DNA of 64,000 nucleotides from Paenibacillus gyeongsangnamensis (GTDB taxonomy: Bacteria > Bacillota > Bacilli > Paenibacillales > NBRC-103111): positions 124,001 through 188,000 of the forward strand of contig NZ_JAQAGZ010000003.1 in NCBI RefSeq assembly GCF_027533625.1, in the 5' to 3' direction. Below, one piece after another: positions 25,163 to 33,739 of the stretch. Position numbers and translations under genes: made by a program. Position 1 is the stretch's first letter, and each line of letters starts with the position of its first letter. The notes under the pieces are model-generated. The model was not told where the DNA came from. It made no database searches and saw only the letters and a list, made by a program, of their open reading frames with translations.

Positions 25163-27044
25163 GCCTAACGATACGGCCCGGAGACCTCAAGGCCCGGCTC
25201 CCGAAATTCCGCAGATCATGGGTCCGGGCGGTCCCGGCAGACCTGCGGGAGGCTTCGGCGCCCGACGGGGAGGTCCGGTGGTCAAGCCGAAAAATTTCCG
25301 GGGCACGATGAGACGGCTGTGGAGCTATATCGGCAGCGAGAAGCGCCTGCTGTCCGTCATCTTCCTGATGATCTTGGTCGATGCGGCGCTGACGCTCTCC
25401 GGCCCCTATCTCATCGGCCGGTCGATCGACGCTATGACCGCGTCCGGCGGCGTGCATTTTCAACTATTGGAGATTTTGTTGATTGCGCTGACGGCGGCCT
25501 ATGCAGCAGACGGTACACTGACCTTTCTGCAGGGCTGGCTGATGGCGGGCGTATCTCAGCGGATCGTGGCCCGTCTTCGTCAGGCCTTGTTCGGGAAGCT
25601 TCAGAAGCTGCCGCTCGCTTATTTCGACACCCGGCGGCACGGAGAGGTCATGAGCCGGCTGTCCAACGATATCGACAACATCAGCAACTCGATCTCGCAG
25701 TCGACGACGCAGCTGATGACCGGGCTTATTACGATAGCGGGTTCGCTCACGATGATGATCGTCTTGAGCCCGCTCCTCACCTTGGCGAGCCTGGTTACCG
25801 TGCCGCTTGTTTATTTGCTTGCCCGTACCATTACGAAGAAAACGAGCGTCATGTTCAAGGAACAGCAGGTCCAGCTCGGCAAGCTCAACGGACATATCGA
25901 AGAAACGATCTCCGGCATTGAAGTGGTCAAAGCCTTTAACCACGAGGACAAAGCGATCGAGGAATTCGAGAGCGTCAATGCGAAGCTGTATGAGGTCGGC
26001 TTGAAAGCGCAGATTTGGTCCGGCTTCCTGATGCCGCTCCTGGCGGTGATCAACAACATCGGGTTTACGGCAGTGGCGGTCGTGGGCGGGGTGCTGGCGG
26101 TCAAGGGTCATATTACCGTCGGGGTCATCGCGAGCTTCCTGAGCTATTCCAGGCAGTTCGTCCGGCCTTTGAACGATTTGGCCAATATTTACAACGTGCT
26201 TCAATCGGGCGTCGCTGGAGCGGAGCGGGCCTTCGAGGTGCTGGATGAGGAAGAGGAGCCGGATGACGCTCCCGGAGCGCTTCTGCTGGAGGGGACGAAG
26301 GGGAATGTCGTCTTCGAGAACGTGAGCTTCGGTTACAGGCCGGATGTGCCGATTCTGAGAAATGTATCCTTCGTCTCCGACCAAGGAAGCAGCACGGCGC
26401 TCGTAGGTCCCACCGGGGCGGGGAAGACTACGATCGTCAACCTGCTGACCCGGTTCTACGATGTGACGGGGGGCCGCATCCTGATCAACGGAAAAGACAT
26501 CCGCGACTATTCCCGGGACAGTCTGAGACGCTGCTTCGGCATCGTGCTGCAGGACACGTACCTGTTCTCCGGCACCATCAAGGAAAACATCAAGTACGGC
26601 AAATCCGATGCGACAGATGAGGAAGTGATGGCCGCGGCCTCCGCGGCCAATGCCGATGTGTTCATCAAACGGCTGCCAAATCAATACGATACGGTGCTGT
26701 CGGAGAACGGCGGCAATCTGAGCCAAGGACAGCGGCAGCTGCTTGCGATCGCCAGAGTCATCCTGGCAAAGCCCTCCATTCTCATTCTGGATGAGGCGAC
26801 CAGCAGCATCGACACCAGGACCGAGCTTCATATTCAGGACGCGTTGCTGAATATGATGCAGGGGAGAACCAGCTTCATCATCGCGCATAGGCTGAACACG
26901 ATCAGGGATGCCGATACGATCATGGTCATCGATCAAGGGCGTATCGTCGAGGCGGGAAGCCACGACGAGCTGGTTGCAAATCAAGGAACCTATCACCGGA
27001 TGTTCCATAATCAGTTCAAAAATATTCAGGGAGCTTCGGGATGA
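25155..27044 (+). CDS. ABC exporter half-transporter, catalytic subunit (BmrD/TM288-like)
   Basis: A 629-residue half-transporter that overlaps the preceding gene by 8 bases. The first 50 residues are an unusual proline/glycine/arginine-rich cytoplasmic extension; the membrane domain spans about 55-355 and the ATPase about 380-625. Motifs: Walker A GPTGAGKTT, Walker B ILILDEATSS with intact glutamate, but signature LSQGQRQ in place of LSGGQ. The altered signature completes the degenerate site of the partner, and this subunit supplies the hydrolysing site, the standard asymmetric heterodimer. A hairpin terminator begins within its stop codon. Confidence 0.93.
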   Translation: MSRPNDTARRPQGPAPEIPQIMGPGGPGRPAGGFGARRGGPVVKPKNFRGTMRRLWSYIGSEKRLLSVIFLMILVDAALTLSGPYLIGRSIDAMTASGGVHFQLLEILLIALTAAYAADGTLTFLQGWLMAGVSQRIVARLRQALFGKLQKLPLAYFDTRRHGEVMSRLSNDIDNISNSISQSTTQLMTGLITIAGSLTMMIVLSPLLTLASLVTVPLVYLLARTITKKTSVMFKEQQVQLGKLNGHIEETISGIEVVKAFNHEDKAIEEFESVNAKLYEVGLKAQIWSGFLMPLLAVINNIGFTAVAVVGGVLAVKGHITVGVIASFLSYSRQFVRPLNDLANIYNVLQSGVAGAERAFEVLDEEEEPDDAPGALLLEGTKGNVVFENVSFGYRPDVPILRNVSFVSDQGSSTALVGPTGAGKTTIVNLLTRFYDVTGGRILINGKDIRDYSRDSLRRCFGIVLQDTYLFSGTIKENIKYGKSDATDEEVMAAASAANADVFIKRLPNQYDTVLSENGGNLSQGQRQLLAIARVILAKPSILILDEATSSIDTRTELHIQDALLNMMQGRTSFIIAHRLNTIRDADTIMVIDQGRIVEAGSHDELVANQGTYHRMFHNQFKNIQGASG

Positions 27045-27063
27045 GCCGAAGCTTTTCTTTTTG
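27032..27063 (+). terminator. Terminator overlapping the ABC exporter stop codon
   Basis: AGCTTCGG and CCGAAGCT enclose GATGAG, followed by TTTTCTTTTT. The TGA of the exporter gene (27042-27044) lies in the loop, so the stem includes the last codons. Confidence 0.85.
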
Positions 27064-27073
27064 AGCGAATGCG

Positions 27074-27102
27074 TTGCATTCCGAAGATTCAATTGGTACA
27101 AT
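27074..27102 (+). promoter_or_regulatory. Sigma-A-type promoter for the two-component operon
   Basis: TTGCAT (27074-27079) and TACAAT (27097-27102) are 17 bases apart, about 57 bases before the kinase start and just after the exporter terminator. Confidence 0.7.
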
Positions 27103-27158
27103 GTGCTTTATCGACGGATTGCAACAAGATTACCTCTTCCTTGGGAGGCGTGTCCTGA

Positions 27159-28916
27159 ATGGTAAACCCCATTAAGCAATTCCGGCTGGACCATATGTTT
27201 TTTGCCAGCTTCGCCGGGTTAATTATGGTGCTGACGCTAATCGTTACATGGATCGCTTACAGCGTATCCTCCCAGCAGCTGCAAAAAACGACCTCGTTCT
27301 ATCAGCAAGGGCTGTTAGCCGAGCTCAATAAAGAAATGGTCCTTCAGCTGAATACGATCGAACAAATCTCCCTATCGACCTCCCGCAACATCGATTTCCT
27401 GGACTACCTCTCCTTAGACGGCGACGAATATGCACGCATTAAGAAATTTAACGATATATTGCAGTACTTAACGAATATTACGAACAGCACCGGAAGCATA
27501 TATTCGATCCATCTTTACGTGGACCATCCGGTGTCTTCCGACAGGCAGCGATCCGTGCAGTTTATCGATTTCAAGCAATTGAGCAGGGAGCCGTGGTACG
27601 CTTCCGTTCAAAATACCGATTTCACGTGGATTGGAGAGCATACGATCCAAACGTTTCAAGGCCGGGTTCCGGTGGTGAGCTTCGCGCGCAAAATTTATTC
27701 CAATAAAAACGAATACAAAGGCCTGATCCTCATCAATGTGAAGGCATCGGTTATCCATCAGGTGCTGGAGGGACAAAGCCATACCGGAAACCGTCTTCTC
27801 TTCGATACCGCCGGACACTTGCTCGCTCAAATCAATGACGTTCCAGTGAAGCATCGGATCGAGCAGCAGACCAAATTGCTCGAGGCGGGAGTCGGAAGCA
27901 GGAGGCTCCAACGGGAGAACGGAGACGATCTGTCGCTGATGGTTTGGTCGAGACAATTTAATTCCAATCTCGTTCTGATCGAGGTGACGCCTTGGGAGCT
28001 TGTGACGCAGGGCAGCGTCGAGCTCGCCCGGATCATGCTGATCGTCGGCTTCTCCACGGTCCTCGCCGCACTTTGTTTAAGCTTGTCCATCGCCAAGCAG
28101 CTAATGAAGCCGATCCGCCTGCTGGTTCAAGCGATGAGCAAATATATGCTGGATAGCAGCAAGGTGCAGCTCCCGAGCGATTACCGGAATGAATTCGGTT
28201 ATTTATTTAACGGCTATCGGCGCCAAATGGAACGGATCGACGAGCTGTACGGCAGTCTCGAGATTCAGCACCGGCTTCAGCGGGAAGCGGAGGTCAAGGC
28301 ACTTCAGGCGAATATCAATCCGCACTTTCTGTACAATACGCTGGACCAAATCAACTGGATGGCAATGGAGTCGGGGCAGCATCGCATCAGTCATATTCTG
28401 GAGCTGGTTGGGCGGATGTTCCGGATCGGGCTGTCGGGAGGGGAAAGCTTGATTCCTCTGGAGCAGGAGCTTCAGCATGTGGAATGCTACCTTGGAATTC
28501 AGCAAATCCGTTGGCAGGAGGGACTCGAATACAGGATTGAAATTCAAGAGGATTTGAAAGCGTTTTATATTCCGAAAATCACGCTGCAGCCGTTTGTCGA
28601 GAACGCAATTCTGCATGGGTTTCACGGACGGGCTTCCGGCTTGATCGTGATCCGGGCGGAGTTGCAGGAGCAGGTCCTATGCATAACGGTTTCGGATAAC
28701 GGAAGAGGGCTGAAGCCGACATGGCGGGATAAAGGCAGCAGGCGCAAGGGCGGCTACGGAATTCGGAACGTCCGTGAAAGGATCGGGGCGTTGTTCGGTC
28801 CAACATACGGGCTTATTTTAGAAAATCAACCGGAAGGCGGCGCCAGGGTGACGATCAGGCTCCCGCTGATCTCCGAGGAATCCGATCTTTACGGCAACAG
28901 AGAATCCGTATCATGA
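27159..28916 (+). CDS. YesM-family sensor histidine kinase
   Basis: A 585-residue membrane kinase. One helix lies near residues 15-37, an extracytoplasmic dCache-like sensor region runs to about 285, a second helix is near 289-310, then a HAMP-like linker. The His_kinase domain has the phosphoacceptor H389 in NPHFLYNTLDQINW, and the HATPase domain has NAILHGF, DNGRGL and GGYGIRNVRERI. YesM kinases sense carbohydrates or their import in Paenibacillus and phosphorylate YesN-type AraC regulators; the adjacent gene encodes one. The ribosome site GGGAGGCG precedes ATG 27159. Together with the downstream sugar importer this forms a typical glycan-utilisation regulatory unit. Confidence 0.92.
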   Translation: MVNPIKQFRLDHMFFASFAGLIMVLTLIVTWIAYSVSSQQLQKTTSFYQQGLLAELNKEMVLQLNTIEQISLSTSRNIDFLDYLSLDGDEYARIKKFNDILQYLTNITNSTGSIYSIHLYVDHPVSSDRQRSVQFIDFKQLSREPWYASVQNTDFTWIGEHTIQTFQGRVPVVSFARKIYSNKNEYKGLILINVKASVIHQVLEGQSHTGNRLLFDTAGHLLAQINDVPVKHRIEQQTKLLEAGVGSRRLQRENGDDLSLMVWSRQFNSNLVLIEVTPWELVTQGSVELARIMLIVGFSTVLAALCLSLSIAKQLMKPIRLLVQAMSKYMLDSSKVQLPSDYRNEFGYLFNGYRRQMERIDELYGSLEIQHRLQREAEVKALQANINPHFLYNTLDQINWMAMESGQHRISHILELVGRMFRIGLSGGESLIPLEQELQHVECYLGIQQIRWQEGLEYRIEIQEDLKAFYIPKITLQPFVENAILHGFHGRASGLIVIRAELQEQVLCITVSDNGRGLKPTWRDKGSRRKGGYGIRNVRERIGALFGPTYGLILENQPEGGARVTIRLPLISEESDLYGNRESVS

Positions 28917-28948
28917 CACATCACTAACGAATAGCAAGGAGGTTTATT

Positions 28949-29737
28949 ATGTGGAAGCTCGCGATTGTCGATGATGACCGGCAGGTCATCCGGGGACTCA
29001 GCAGCCAAATTCCATGGCAAGCTCTTCAGGCCGAATGCGTCGGTGAAGGGCTCGACGGCGAACAGGGCATCGAGCTTGTACGTGCATCCAACCCGGATAT
29101 CCTGATTACCGACATCTACATGCCGGAGATGAACGGAATTGACATGATCCGTTCGCTTCGGAAAGACGGCTATGCAGGCAAGATCATCATTCTCAGCGGT
29201 TATACGGATTTCGAATATGCCCGTGAAGCCCTGCGGCTGCAGGTGGATGACTATTTAACCAAACCGATCTCGCTCACGACGCTTCAAAATGTGCTATCCA
29301 AGCTCGTTGCGGCTCTTCAGGAGGAAGCGCACAAAAGAGAAGAAAGGGAAAAGCTGGAATCGAAGCTGAGATTATACGAGCCGCCAGAGGCCGGTGAAGG
29401 GCCGAAGGGCGAATGGAAGAAGCATAAGCCAACCGTTGACTTCATGCTTCAATATATTCACGAGCATTACGCGAAAGACATCACCTTAGCCGGGCTTGCG
29501 GAACAAGTGTTCATTTCCAGGAATCATTTGAATGAAATTTTCAAGAAAGCGACGGGTGAAACCTTCCACTTCTATTTGACCAAGGTCCGAATGGAGCAGG
29601 CAAAGCGCTTAATTCTTGAAGGAAAGTGGCATATTTACGAAATTGCGAATAAAGTGGGCTACACGAACGTCCCTTATTTCAGCACGGCGTTCAAAAAATA
29701 TTTCCATGGCCTGAATCCTACGGAGCTGTCGAAATAG
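28949..29737 (+). CDS. YesN-family response regulator with AraC DNA-binding domain
   Basis: A 262-residue regulator. The receiver domain (1-120) has the acidic pocket D8/D9, phosphoacceptor D55 (LITDIYMPEM) and K105 (LTKPIS). A charged coiled-coil linker (about 125-155) leads to a C-terminal AraC helix-turn-helix pair ending YEIANKVGYTNVPYFSTAFKKYF in overlapping blocks. It partners the kinase 33 bases upstream and is the probable activator of the sugar ABC operon that follows. AAGGAGG is placed 8 bases before ATG 28949. The length is shorter than many YesN proteins (often 350-540) because the linker is brief. Confidence 0.92.
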   Translation: MWKLAIVDDDRQVIRGLSSQIPWQALQAECVGEGLDGEQGIELVRASNPDILITDIYMPEMNGIDMIRSLRKDGYAGKIIILSGYTDFEYAREALRLQVDDYLTKPISLTTLQNVLSKLVAALQEEAHKREEREKLESKLRLYEPPEAGEGPKGEWKKHKPTVDFMLQYIHEHYAKDITLAGLAEQVFISRNHLNEIFKKATGETFHFYLTKVRMEQAKRLILEGKWHIYEIANKVGYTNVPYFSTAFKKYFHGLNPTELSK

Positions 29738-29777
29738 CATCGAAGACCTTACTTTGAACAAGAGAATAGACCAGCGG

Positions 29778-29812
29778 ACAAGACTGTCCGGAACATTTCC
29801 GGTCCGTCTTGT
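29778..29812 (+). terminator. Hairpin after the two-component operon
   Basis: ACAAGACTGTCCGGAA pairs with TTCCGGTCCGTCTTGT, with two mismatches and a 3-base loop. No T-run follows directly. A weaker stem GACCT...AGGTC at 29950-29986 followed by a run of ten T/C bases may be the actual stop signal. Confidence 0.5.
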
Positions 29813-30089
29813 TCGTCGGCGAATGGGTACGGCTCCGGCGGCATCCTCCGGTTCCGAAGAGCGGGTTCATGGCGGTCGATCAGAGAACTTATTTGATGGA
29901 ACGGCTGCCCCGGCTTCCTCATCGGGACTGAGGCTTGCAATGATGCGGTGACCTTCGTTTAAAGCAGGGTGAGGTCTTCTTTTTTTGTCCTTCGTTTTTC
30001 AAACTTTTGTAGAAAATCTGAATATTTTGAAAGAAAACCGTGCATTTCCCATATGGACGGTCATGAGGGTGATTGATAAGATGTGAACA

Positions 30090-30103
30090 TGAAAGCGTTT
30101 TAA
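30090..30103 (+). promoter_or_regulatory. Candidate catabolite-responsive element (cre)
   Basis: TGAAAGCGTTTTAA fits the Bacillales cre consensus TGWAARCGYTWNCW at 13 of 14 positions. It lies between the AT-rich promoter zone and the ribosome site of the sugar-binding lipoprotein gene, where bound CcpA would act as a roadblock. CcpA control is inferred. Confidence 0.6.
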
Positions 30104-30125
30104 TTCAAAAGGAGAGATGCAGAAA

Positions 30126-31439
30126 ATGAGAACCTATGCCAATCGTTCCACCGCACTTGCCGGACTGCTGCTGCTGGCTTCCTTAGCCTCGGGTTGCAGC
30201 TCCATCGGAGTAAAAGATGATGCAAAGGCGAATAGCGGAGCCGCCAATGCGGATGCCAAAGGAAACAATTCGATCAAGCTGAGAGTGATGTGGTGGGGAT
30301 CCCAGGCCCGTCATGACGCGACTCTGAAGATCCTTGATTTATATACGAAAAAAAATCCGAACATTACGTTCGAGACGGAATATTCCGGCTACGACGGTTA
30401 TTTGGATAAGCTGACGACGGAAGCGGCCGCTCGTAACGCCCCGGACATTATTCAGATGGACGCTCCCTGGCTTGCGGATTGGAACGGCCGAAGCCAGCTT
30501 GCTGATCTCTCAAGCGGAATCAATACGAAGGACGTCGATACGAATCTGCTGGAGACCGGCAAATATAAAGGGAAGCTGACCGCCGTACCGCTGGGCAATA
30601 ACGCGTGGGGCATGATCTATGATAAATCGGCGCTCGAGAAGCTGGGAGTGAGCGGGCCGAAGGACGGATGGACCTGGGACGATTACTTTAAGATACTGGA
30701 AGAATTGAAAGCTAAGATGGGCAAGGGCCAGTACCCGGCGAAAGACGGCACGAACGACGGTACGATGTATTCGGCTTATCAGCTCAGTAAAGGCAAGGGA
30801 TGGCCGATTACGCAGGATGGGAAGTTTAACTACGATCGGGACACCTGGCTGGAGTGGACCAAGAAATTTGCCGACCTTCGGAAAAAAGGCGTCGTGCCGC
30901 CACCCGACGTGCAGCTGGCGGACAAGGATTTGGACCCGACGCAGGATATGCTGCTGAACAATCAATTGATCTTCAAAGGCCTTCATGCGGCCCAGGTTTC
31001 CGCCTATGACAGCTTAAAGCCGAACAGCATCGGCGTTACCGCCGTCCCCCGAGGGGTTCAGCCCGGAGGCTGGCTGAAAGCAACCTTTTATTTCAGCGTC
31101 AATCAGGATTCCAAATATAAAGAAGAGTCGAAGAAGTTTATCGATTGGTTCATCAACGACCCGGAGGTCGGCGAAATTGCGGGCACGACCCGCGGCGTAC
31201 CGATAGCGAACAAAATCGTATCGCAGCTGCAGCCTAAATTCAATGTCGGAGATAAGCTGACCGTGGAGATGATCAATAAAACCGCAGTCGCTTCGCAGAC
31301 CTTCAATCCGGGCGCGCCGGGCTGGAGCGATTTCGGCAAGGATGAGAAGGATATCAAGGAACGCCTTATGTTTGAAAAGATCACCCCGGAACAATCGTAC
31401 GACGAGCTCGCGAAGGCCGGCAAAAAATACGAGAAATAA
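30126..31439 (+). CDS. Sugar ABC transporter substrate-binding lipoprotein
   Basis: A 437-residue extracellular solute-binding protein family 1 member. The signal peptide (MRTYANRSTALAGLLLLASL) ends in the lipobox LASGC, so the mature protein is anchored through cysteine near residue 24. The core has VMWWGSQARHDATLKILDLY and the DIIQMDAPWLADW segment typical of oligosaccharide-binding proteins. ATG 30126 is favoured over ATG 30117 because AAAGGAGAG lies almost on the latter. Two permease genes follow; no ATPase is present, so a shared MsmX-type ATPase is probable. The two-component pair just upstream and a cre-like site indicate induction by sugar and catabolite repression. Confidence 0.92.
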   Translation: MRTYANRSTALAGLLLLASLASGCSSIGVKDDAKANSGAANADAKGNNSIKLRVMWWGSQARHDATLKILDLYTKKNPNITFETEYSGYDGYLDKLTTEAAARNAPDIIQMDAPWLADWNGRSQLADLSSGINTKDVDTNLLETGKYKGKLTAVPLGNNAWGMIYDKSALEKLGVSGPKDGWTWDDYFKILEELKAKMGKGQYPAKDGTNDGTMYSAYQLSKGKGWPITQDGKFNYDRDTWLEWTKKFADLRKKGVVPPPDVQLADKDLDPTQDMLLNNQLIFKGLHAAQVSAYDSLKPNSIGVTAVPRGVQPGGWLKATFYFSVNQDSKYKEESKKFIDWFINDPEVGEIAGTTRGVPIANKIVSQLQPKFNVGDKLTVEMINKTAVASQTFNPGAPGWSDFGKDEKDIKERLMFEKITPEQSYDELAKAGKKYEK

Positions 31440-31463
31440 ACTACGGGCAGGATGGAGGTAACT

Positions 31464-32414
31464 ATGGCACAAGATACGGTAGTTTCGGCCGGAAGCCGGG
31501 TTACGGGAAGCAAGATGAGCAGCAGGACCCTGCGTTCCAATACGATCGCCGGATTTCTCTTCATATCACCTTGGCTGATCGGATTTTTATTTCTTACGCT
31601 TTGGCCGATGATTCAATCGCTATATTACTCGTTTACCGACTTTTCCTTGCTGGAGGCTCCTAAGTGGATCGGCCTTCGCAATTTCGAGGAAATCGCTCAG
31701 GACCGGTTCTTTTACAATTCGCTTCGGGTGACGTTTACATTCGTCGTAACCTCCGTTCCGCTAAGGCTGATATTCGCGCTCCTGGTGGCGATGCTGCTGA
31801 ATCACAAGATCCGCGGGATTTCCTTCTACCGTACGATCATTTATTTCCCTTCGCTGATCGGCGGCAGCATTGCGGTAGCGGTTCTGTGGAAGAACATCTT
31901 CGGCATTAACGGTTTTATCAACCATATCGTTCCGCTGTTCGGCATTGGGGCAAAGAATTGGATCGGCACCCCGGGAACGGCGCTCGGCACGCTGGTCACC
32001 TTGAGCGTATGGCAGTTCGGCTCGGCCATGATCATTTTCCTGGCGGGGCTTAAGCAAATACCAAACGAGCTGTATGAAGCGGCGGCCGTGGACGGGGCGG
32101 GGAGGTTGAGGCGCTTCTTCTCCGTTACGCTCCCGATGCTGTCGCCGGTCATCTTTTTCAACCTTATCATGGGCGTGATCAGTTCGTTCCAGACGTTTAC
32201 CGCCGCCTTTGTCGTCACGAACGGAGGGCCTTTGAATTCGACGGAAATGTATGCCCTCTACTTGTATCAAAAAGCGTTTGCCACGCTGCACATGGGCTAT
32301 GCCTCGGCGCTCGCCTGGATTTTGCTCGCGATCGTAGCGGCGGCCACGACCTTAAACTTCGTAGCGTCGAAGTACTGGGTGTTTTACGAGAATGAAGCGG
32401 GAGGGAAGTCATGA
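31464..32414 (+). CDS. Sugar ABC transporter permease (MalF/LplB-like)
   Basis: A 316-residue CUT1 permease with six transmembrane helices following a 30-residue polar N terminus. The EAA loop ELYEAAAVDGAGRLRRFFSVTLP is present near residues 195-217, where the ATPase docks. WLIGFLFLTLWPMIQSLYYSF at the first helix is characteristic of the LplB/MalF group. ATG 31464 follows GGATGGAGG; the ATG at 31452 is part of that site. It overlaps the next permease by 4 bases (ATGA), forming the usual heterodimeric pair. Confidence 0.93.
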   Translation: MAQDTVVSAGSRVTGSKMSSRTLRSNTIAGFLFISPWLIGFLFLTLWPMIQSLYYSFTDFSLLEAPKWIGLRNFEEIAQDRFFYNSLRVTFTFVVTSVPLRLIFALLVAMLLNHKIRGISFYRTIIYFPSLIGGSIAVAVLWKNIFGINGFINHIVPLFGIGAKNWIGTPGTALGTLVTLSVWQFGSAMIIFLAGLKQIPNELYEAAAVDGAGRLRRFFSVTLPMLSPVIFFNLIMGVISSFQTFTAAFVVTNGGPLNSTEMYALYLYQKAFATLHMGYASALAWILLAIVAAATTLNFVASKYWVFYENEAGGKS

Positions 32415-33241
32415 AGACGACAGGCTCGAAGTGGCTCATCCATATCGTGCTGCTGCTGTTCAGCGCGGTCATGTTCTATCCCGTCTTATGGTGGATCGGC
32501 GCAGCGTTGAAATCCAATGCGGAGCTCAGCTCGCCTGCCTTATTCCCGAGCAAATGGATGTGGAATAATTTCTCCGACGGCTGGGTGGCGCTGCCCAAAT
32601 ATACGTTTACTTACTTTTATCTCAACAGTCTGAAGCTCAACATTACGACGACGCTGTTGACCGTTATCTCGAGCAGCCTGGTGGCGTTCGGCTTCGGACG
32701 GATTCCGTTCCGCGGCAAGAAATACTTGTTCTCGGTGCTGCTCCTTACAATCATGCTGCCGGGCCAAGTGACGCTGATTCCGCAGTATGCGATGTTCCAT
32801 CAGTTCGGCTGGGTCAACACGTATTTGCCGTTTATCGTGCCGAGCGCCATGGGAGGAGCCTTCTTTATCTTCTTGCTCGTGCAGTTCATACGGGGCATTC
32901 CCTTGGAGCTGGACGAATCGGCCAAAATGGACGGCTGCAGCTGGTTCGGCATTTACTGGCGGATCATTTTGCCGCTCACGAAGCCGGCCTTGATCACCGT
33001 TATGATCTTCTCCTTTCTGTGGCACTGGGAGGATTACTTCGGGCCGCTGATCTACTTGAACTCCGTAAGCATGTATACGGTGCCTATGGCTTTGCGGATG
33101 TTCATCGATACGCAGGCCGCCATTTCGTGGGGACAATTGCTTGCAATGTCGCTGGTTTCGATTACACCGCAGGTGCTCGTCTTTTTCCTGGCGCAGCGGC
33201 ATTTTGTAGAAGGCATTGCGACCACGGGACTCAAAGGTTAG
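32411..33241 (+). CDS. Sugar ABC transporter permease (MalG/YtcP-like)
   Basis: A 276-residue CUT1 permease, six helices, with the EAA loop ELDESAKMDGCSWFGIYWRIILP near residues 160-182 and the end FFLAQRHFVEGIATTGLKG, the near-invariant MalG C terminus. It pairs with the preceding permease through an ATGA overlap. The operon seems to end here: two tandem copies of repeat A and then a strong terminator at 33632-33659 follow. Confidence 0.94.
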   Translation: MKTTGSKWLIHIVLLLFSAVMFYPVLWWIGAALKSNAELSSPALFPSKWMWNNFSDGWVALPKYTFTYFYLNSLKLNITTTLLTVISSSLVAFGFGRIPFRGKKYLFSVLLLTIMLPGQVTLIPQYAMFHQFGWVNTYLPFIVPSAMGGAFFIFLLVQFIRGIPLELDESAKMDGCSWFGIYWRIILPLTKPALITVMIFSFLWHWEDYFGPLIYLNSVSMYTVPMALRMFIDTQAAISWGQLLAMSLVSITPQVLVFFLAQRHFVEGIATTGLKG

Positions 33242-33324
33242 CGGCTTGGTAAGGAGGAGCTCCTTCTTGCAGCGCTCTAAGCTTGTTCTAGAGTGCCGGG
33301 AGGACGGGCCAAGTTGAAGGCTCG

Positions 33325-33434
33325 TGGTCCCAGTCCGCAAAAAGGCCGCCGGCCGGGTTTTAGTGAATCCAGATTTATTACTAATGAACCTGGATTCACT
33401 ACCGATGTGCCGACGGCCAAGTGACAGGCTGTAG
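33325..33434. repeat. Repeat family A, copy 2 (left arm eroded)
   Basis: CCGCCGGCCGGGTTTTAGTG begins the element; the core GTGAATCCAGATTTATTACT pairs imperfectly with AATGAACCTGGATTCAC, then GCCGACGGCC and GGCTGTAGTGAACCTCC. The outer left arm seen in copies 1 and 3 is not recognisable here. Confidence 0.7.
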
Positions 33435-33470
33435 TGAACCTCCGGGCCGTATAGGTACCCACAGGCTCAT

Positions 33471-33617
33471 TACTAGCGAACGGAGGATCACTACAGCGCG
33501 CAAAACGGCTGCCGGCCGGGTTTTAGTGAATCCAGGTTCAATACTAATGAACCTGGATTCACAAGCGGAGTGCCGGCGGCCAAGTGACTGGCTATAACGA
33601 ACCTCCGAACCAATGAG
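33471..33617. repeat. Repeat family A, copy 3 (complete)
   Basis: Left outer arm CGGAGGATCACTACAGC pairs with GGCTATAACGAACCTCCG; the middle arm GGCTGCCGGCC pairs with GGCGGCC; the core GTGAATCCAGGTTC pairs with GAACCTGGATTCAC. It lies in tandem with copy 2 between the sugar permease gene and its terminator, so it would be transcribed as a long nested hairpin at the mRNA 3' end. Confidence 0.8.
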
Positions 33618-33631
33618 GACCCTAGTTTCAC

Positions 33632-33659
33632 AGAGCTGCTTCTAGCAGCTCTTTTTTTG
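33632..33659 (+). terminator. Terminator of the sugar ABC operon
   Basis: AGAGCTGCT and AGCAGCT(CT) around TCT, followed by seven T. It lies after the two repeat A copies, about 390 bases past the last permease stop. Confidence 0.9.
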
Positions 33660-33671
33660 CTTACAAAAGCA

Positions 33672-33724
33672 TTGACATCCTTGGGGGAAGCACACTACAA
33701 TAATGTCGATTAGCCAGCTAATCG
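33672..33724 (+). promoter_or_regulatory. Promoter and MarR-type operator
   Basis: TTGACA (33672-33677) and TACAAT (33696-33701) with an 18-base spacer drive the MarR/Bcr operon. Directly downstream, CGATTAGCCAGCTAATCG (33707-33724) is a perfect 8-2-8 inverted repeat over the expected transcription start, a standard MarR autorepression site. Which protein binds it is inference. Confidence 0.8.
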
Positions 33725-33739
33725 GAAGGGGGTGCTGCT

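Larger units (their letters stand above)
29738..30125 (+). other. Intergenic region before the sugar ABC operon
   Basis: About 390 bases. It holds two hairpins (29778-29812 and 29950-29986), then an AT-rich stretch (29990-30080) that is the likely promoter zone, a cre-like site at 30090-30103, and the ribosome site AAAGGAGAG at 30108-30115. I see no gene in it. Confidence 0.6.

Noticed and set aside
25464..27101. A 545-codon open frame antisense to the second ABC exporter gene
   Set aside because: It is a mirror frame of a GC-rich gene with intact ATPase motifs on the other strand; it has no ribosome site and no recognisable domain.
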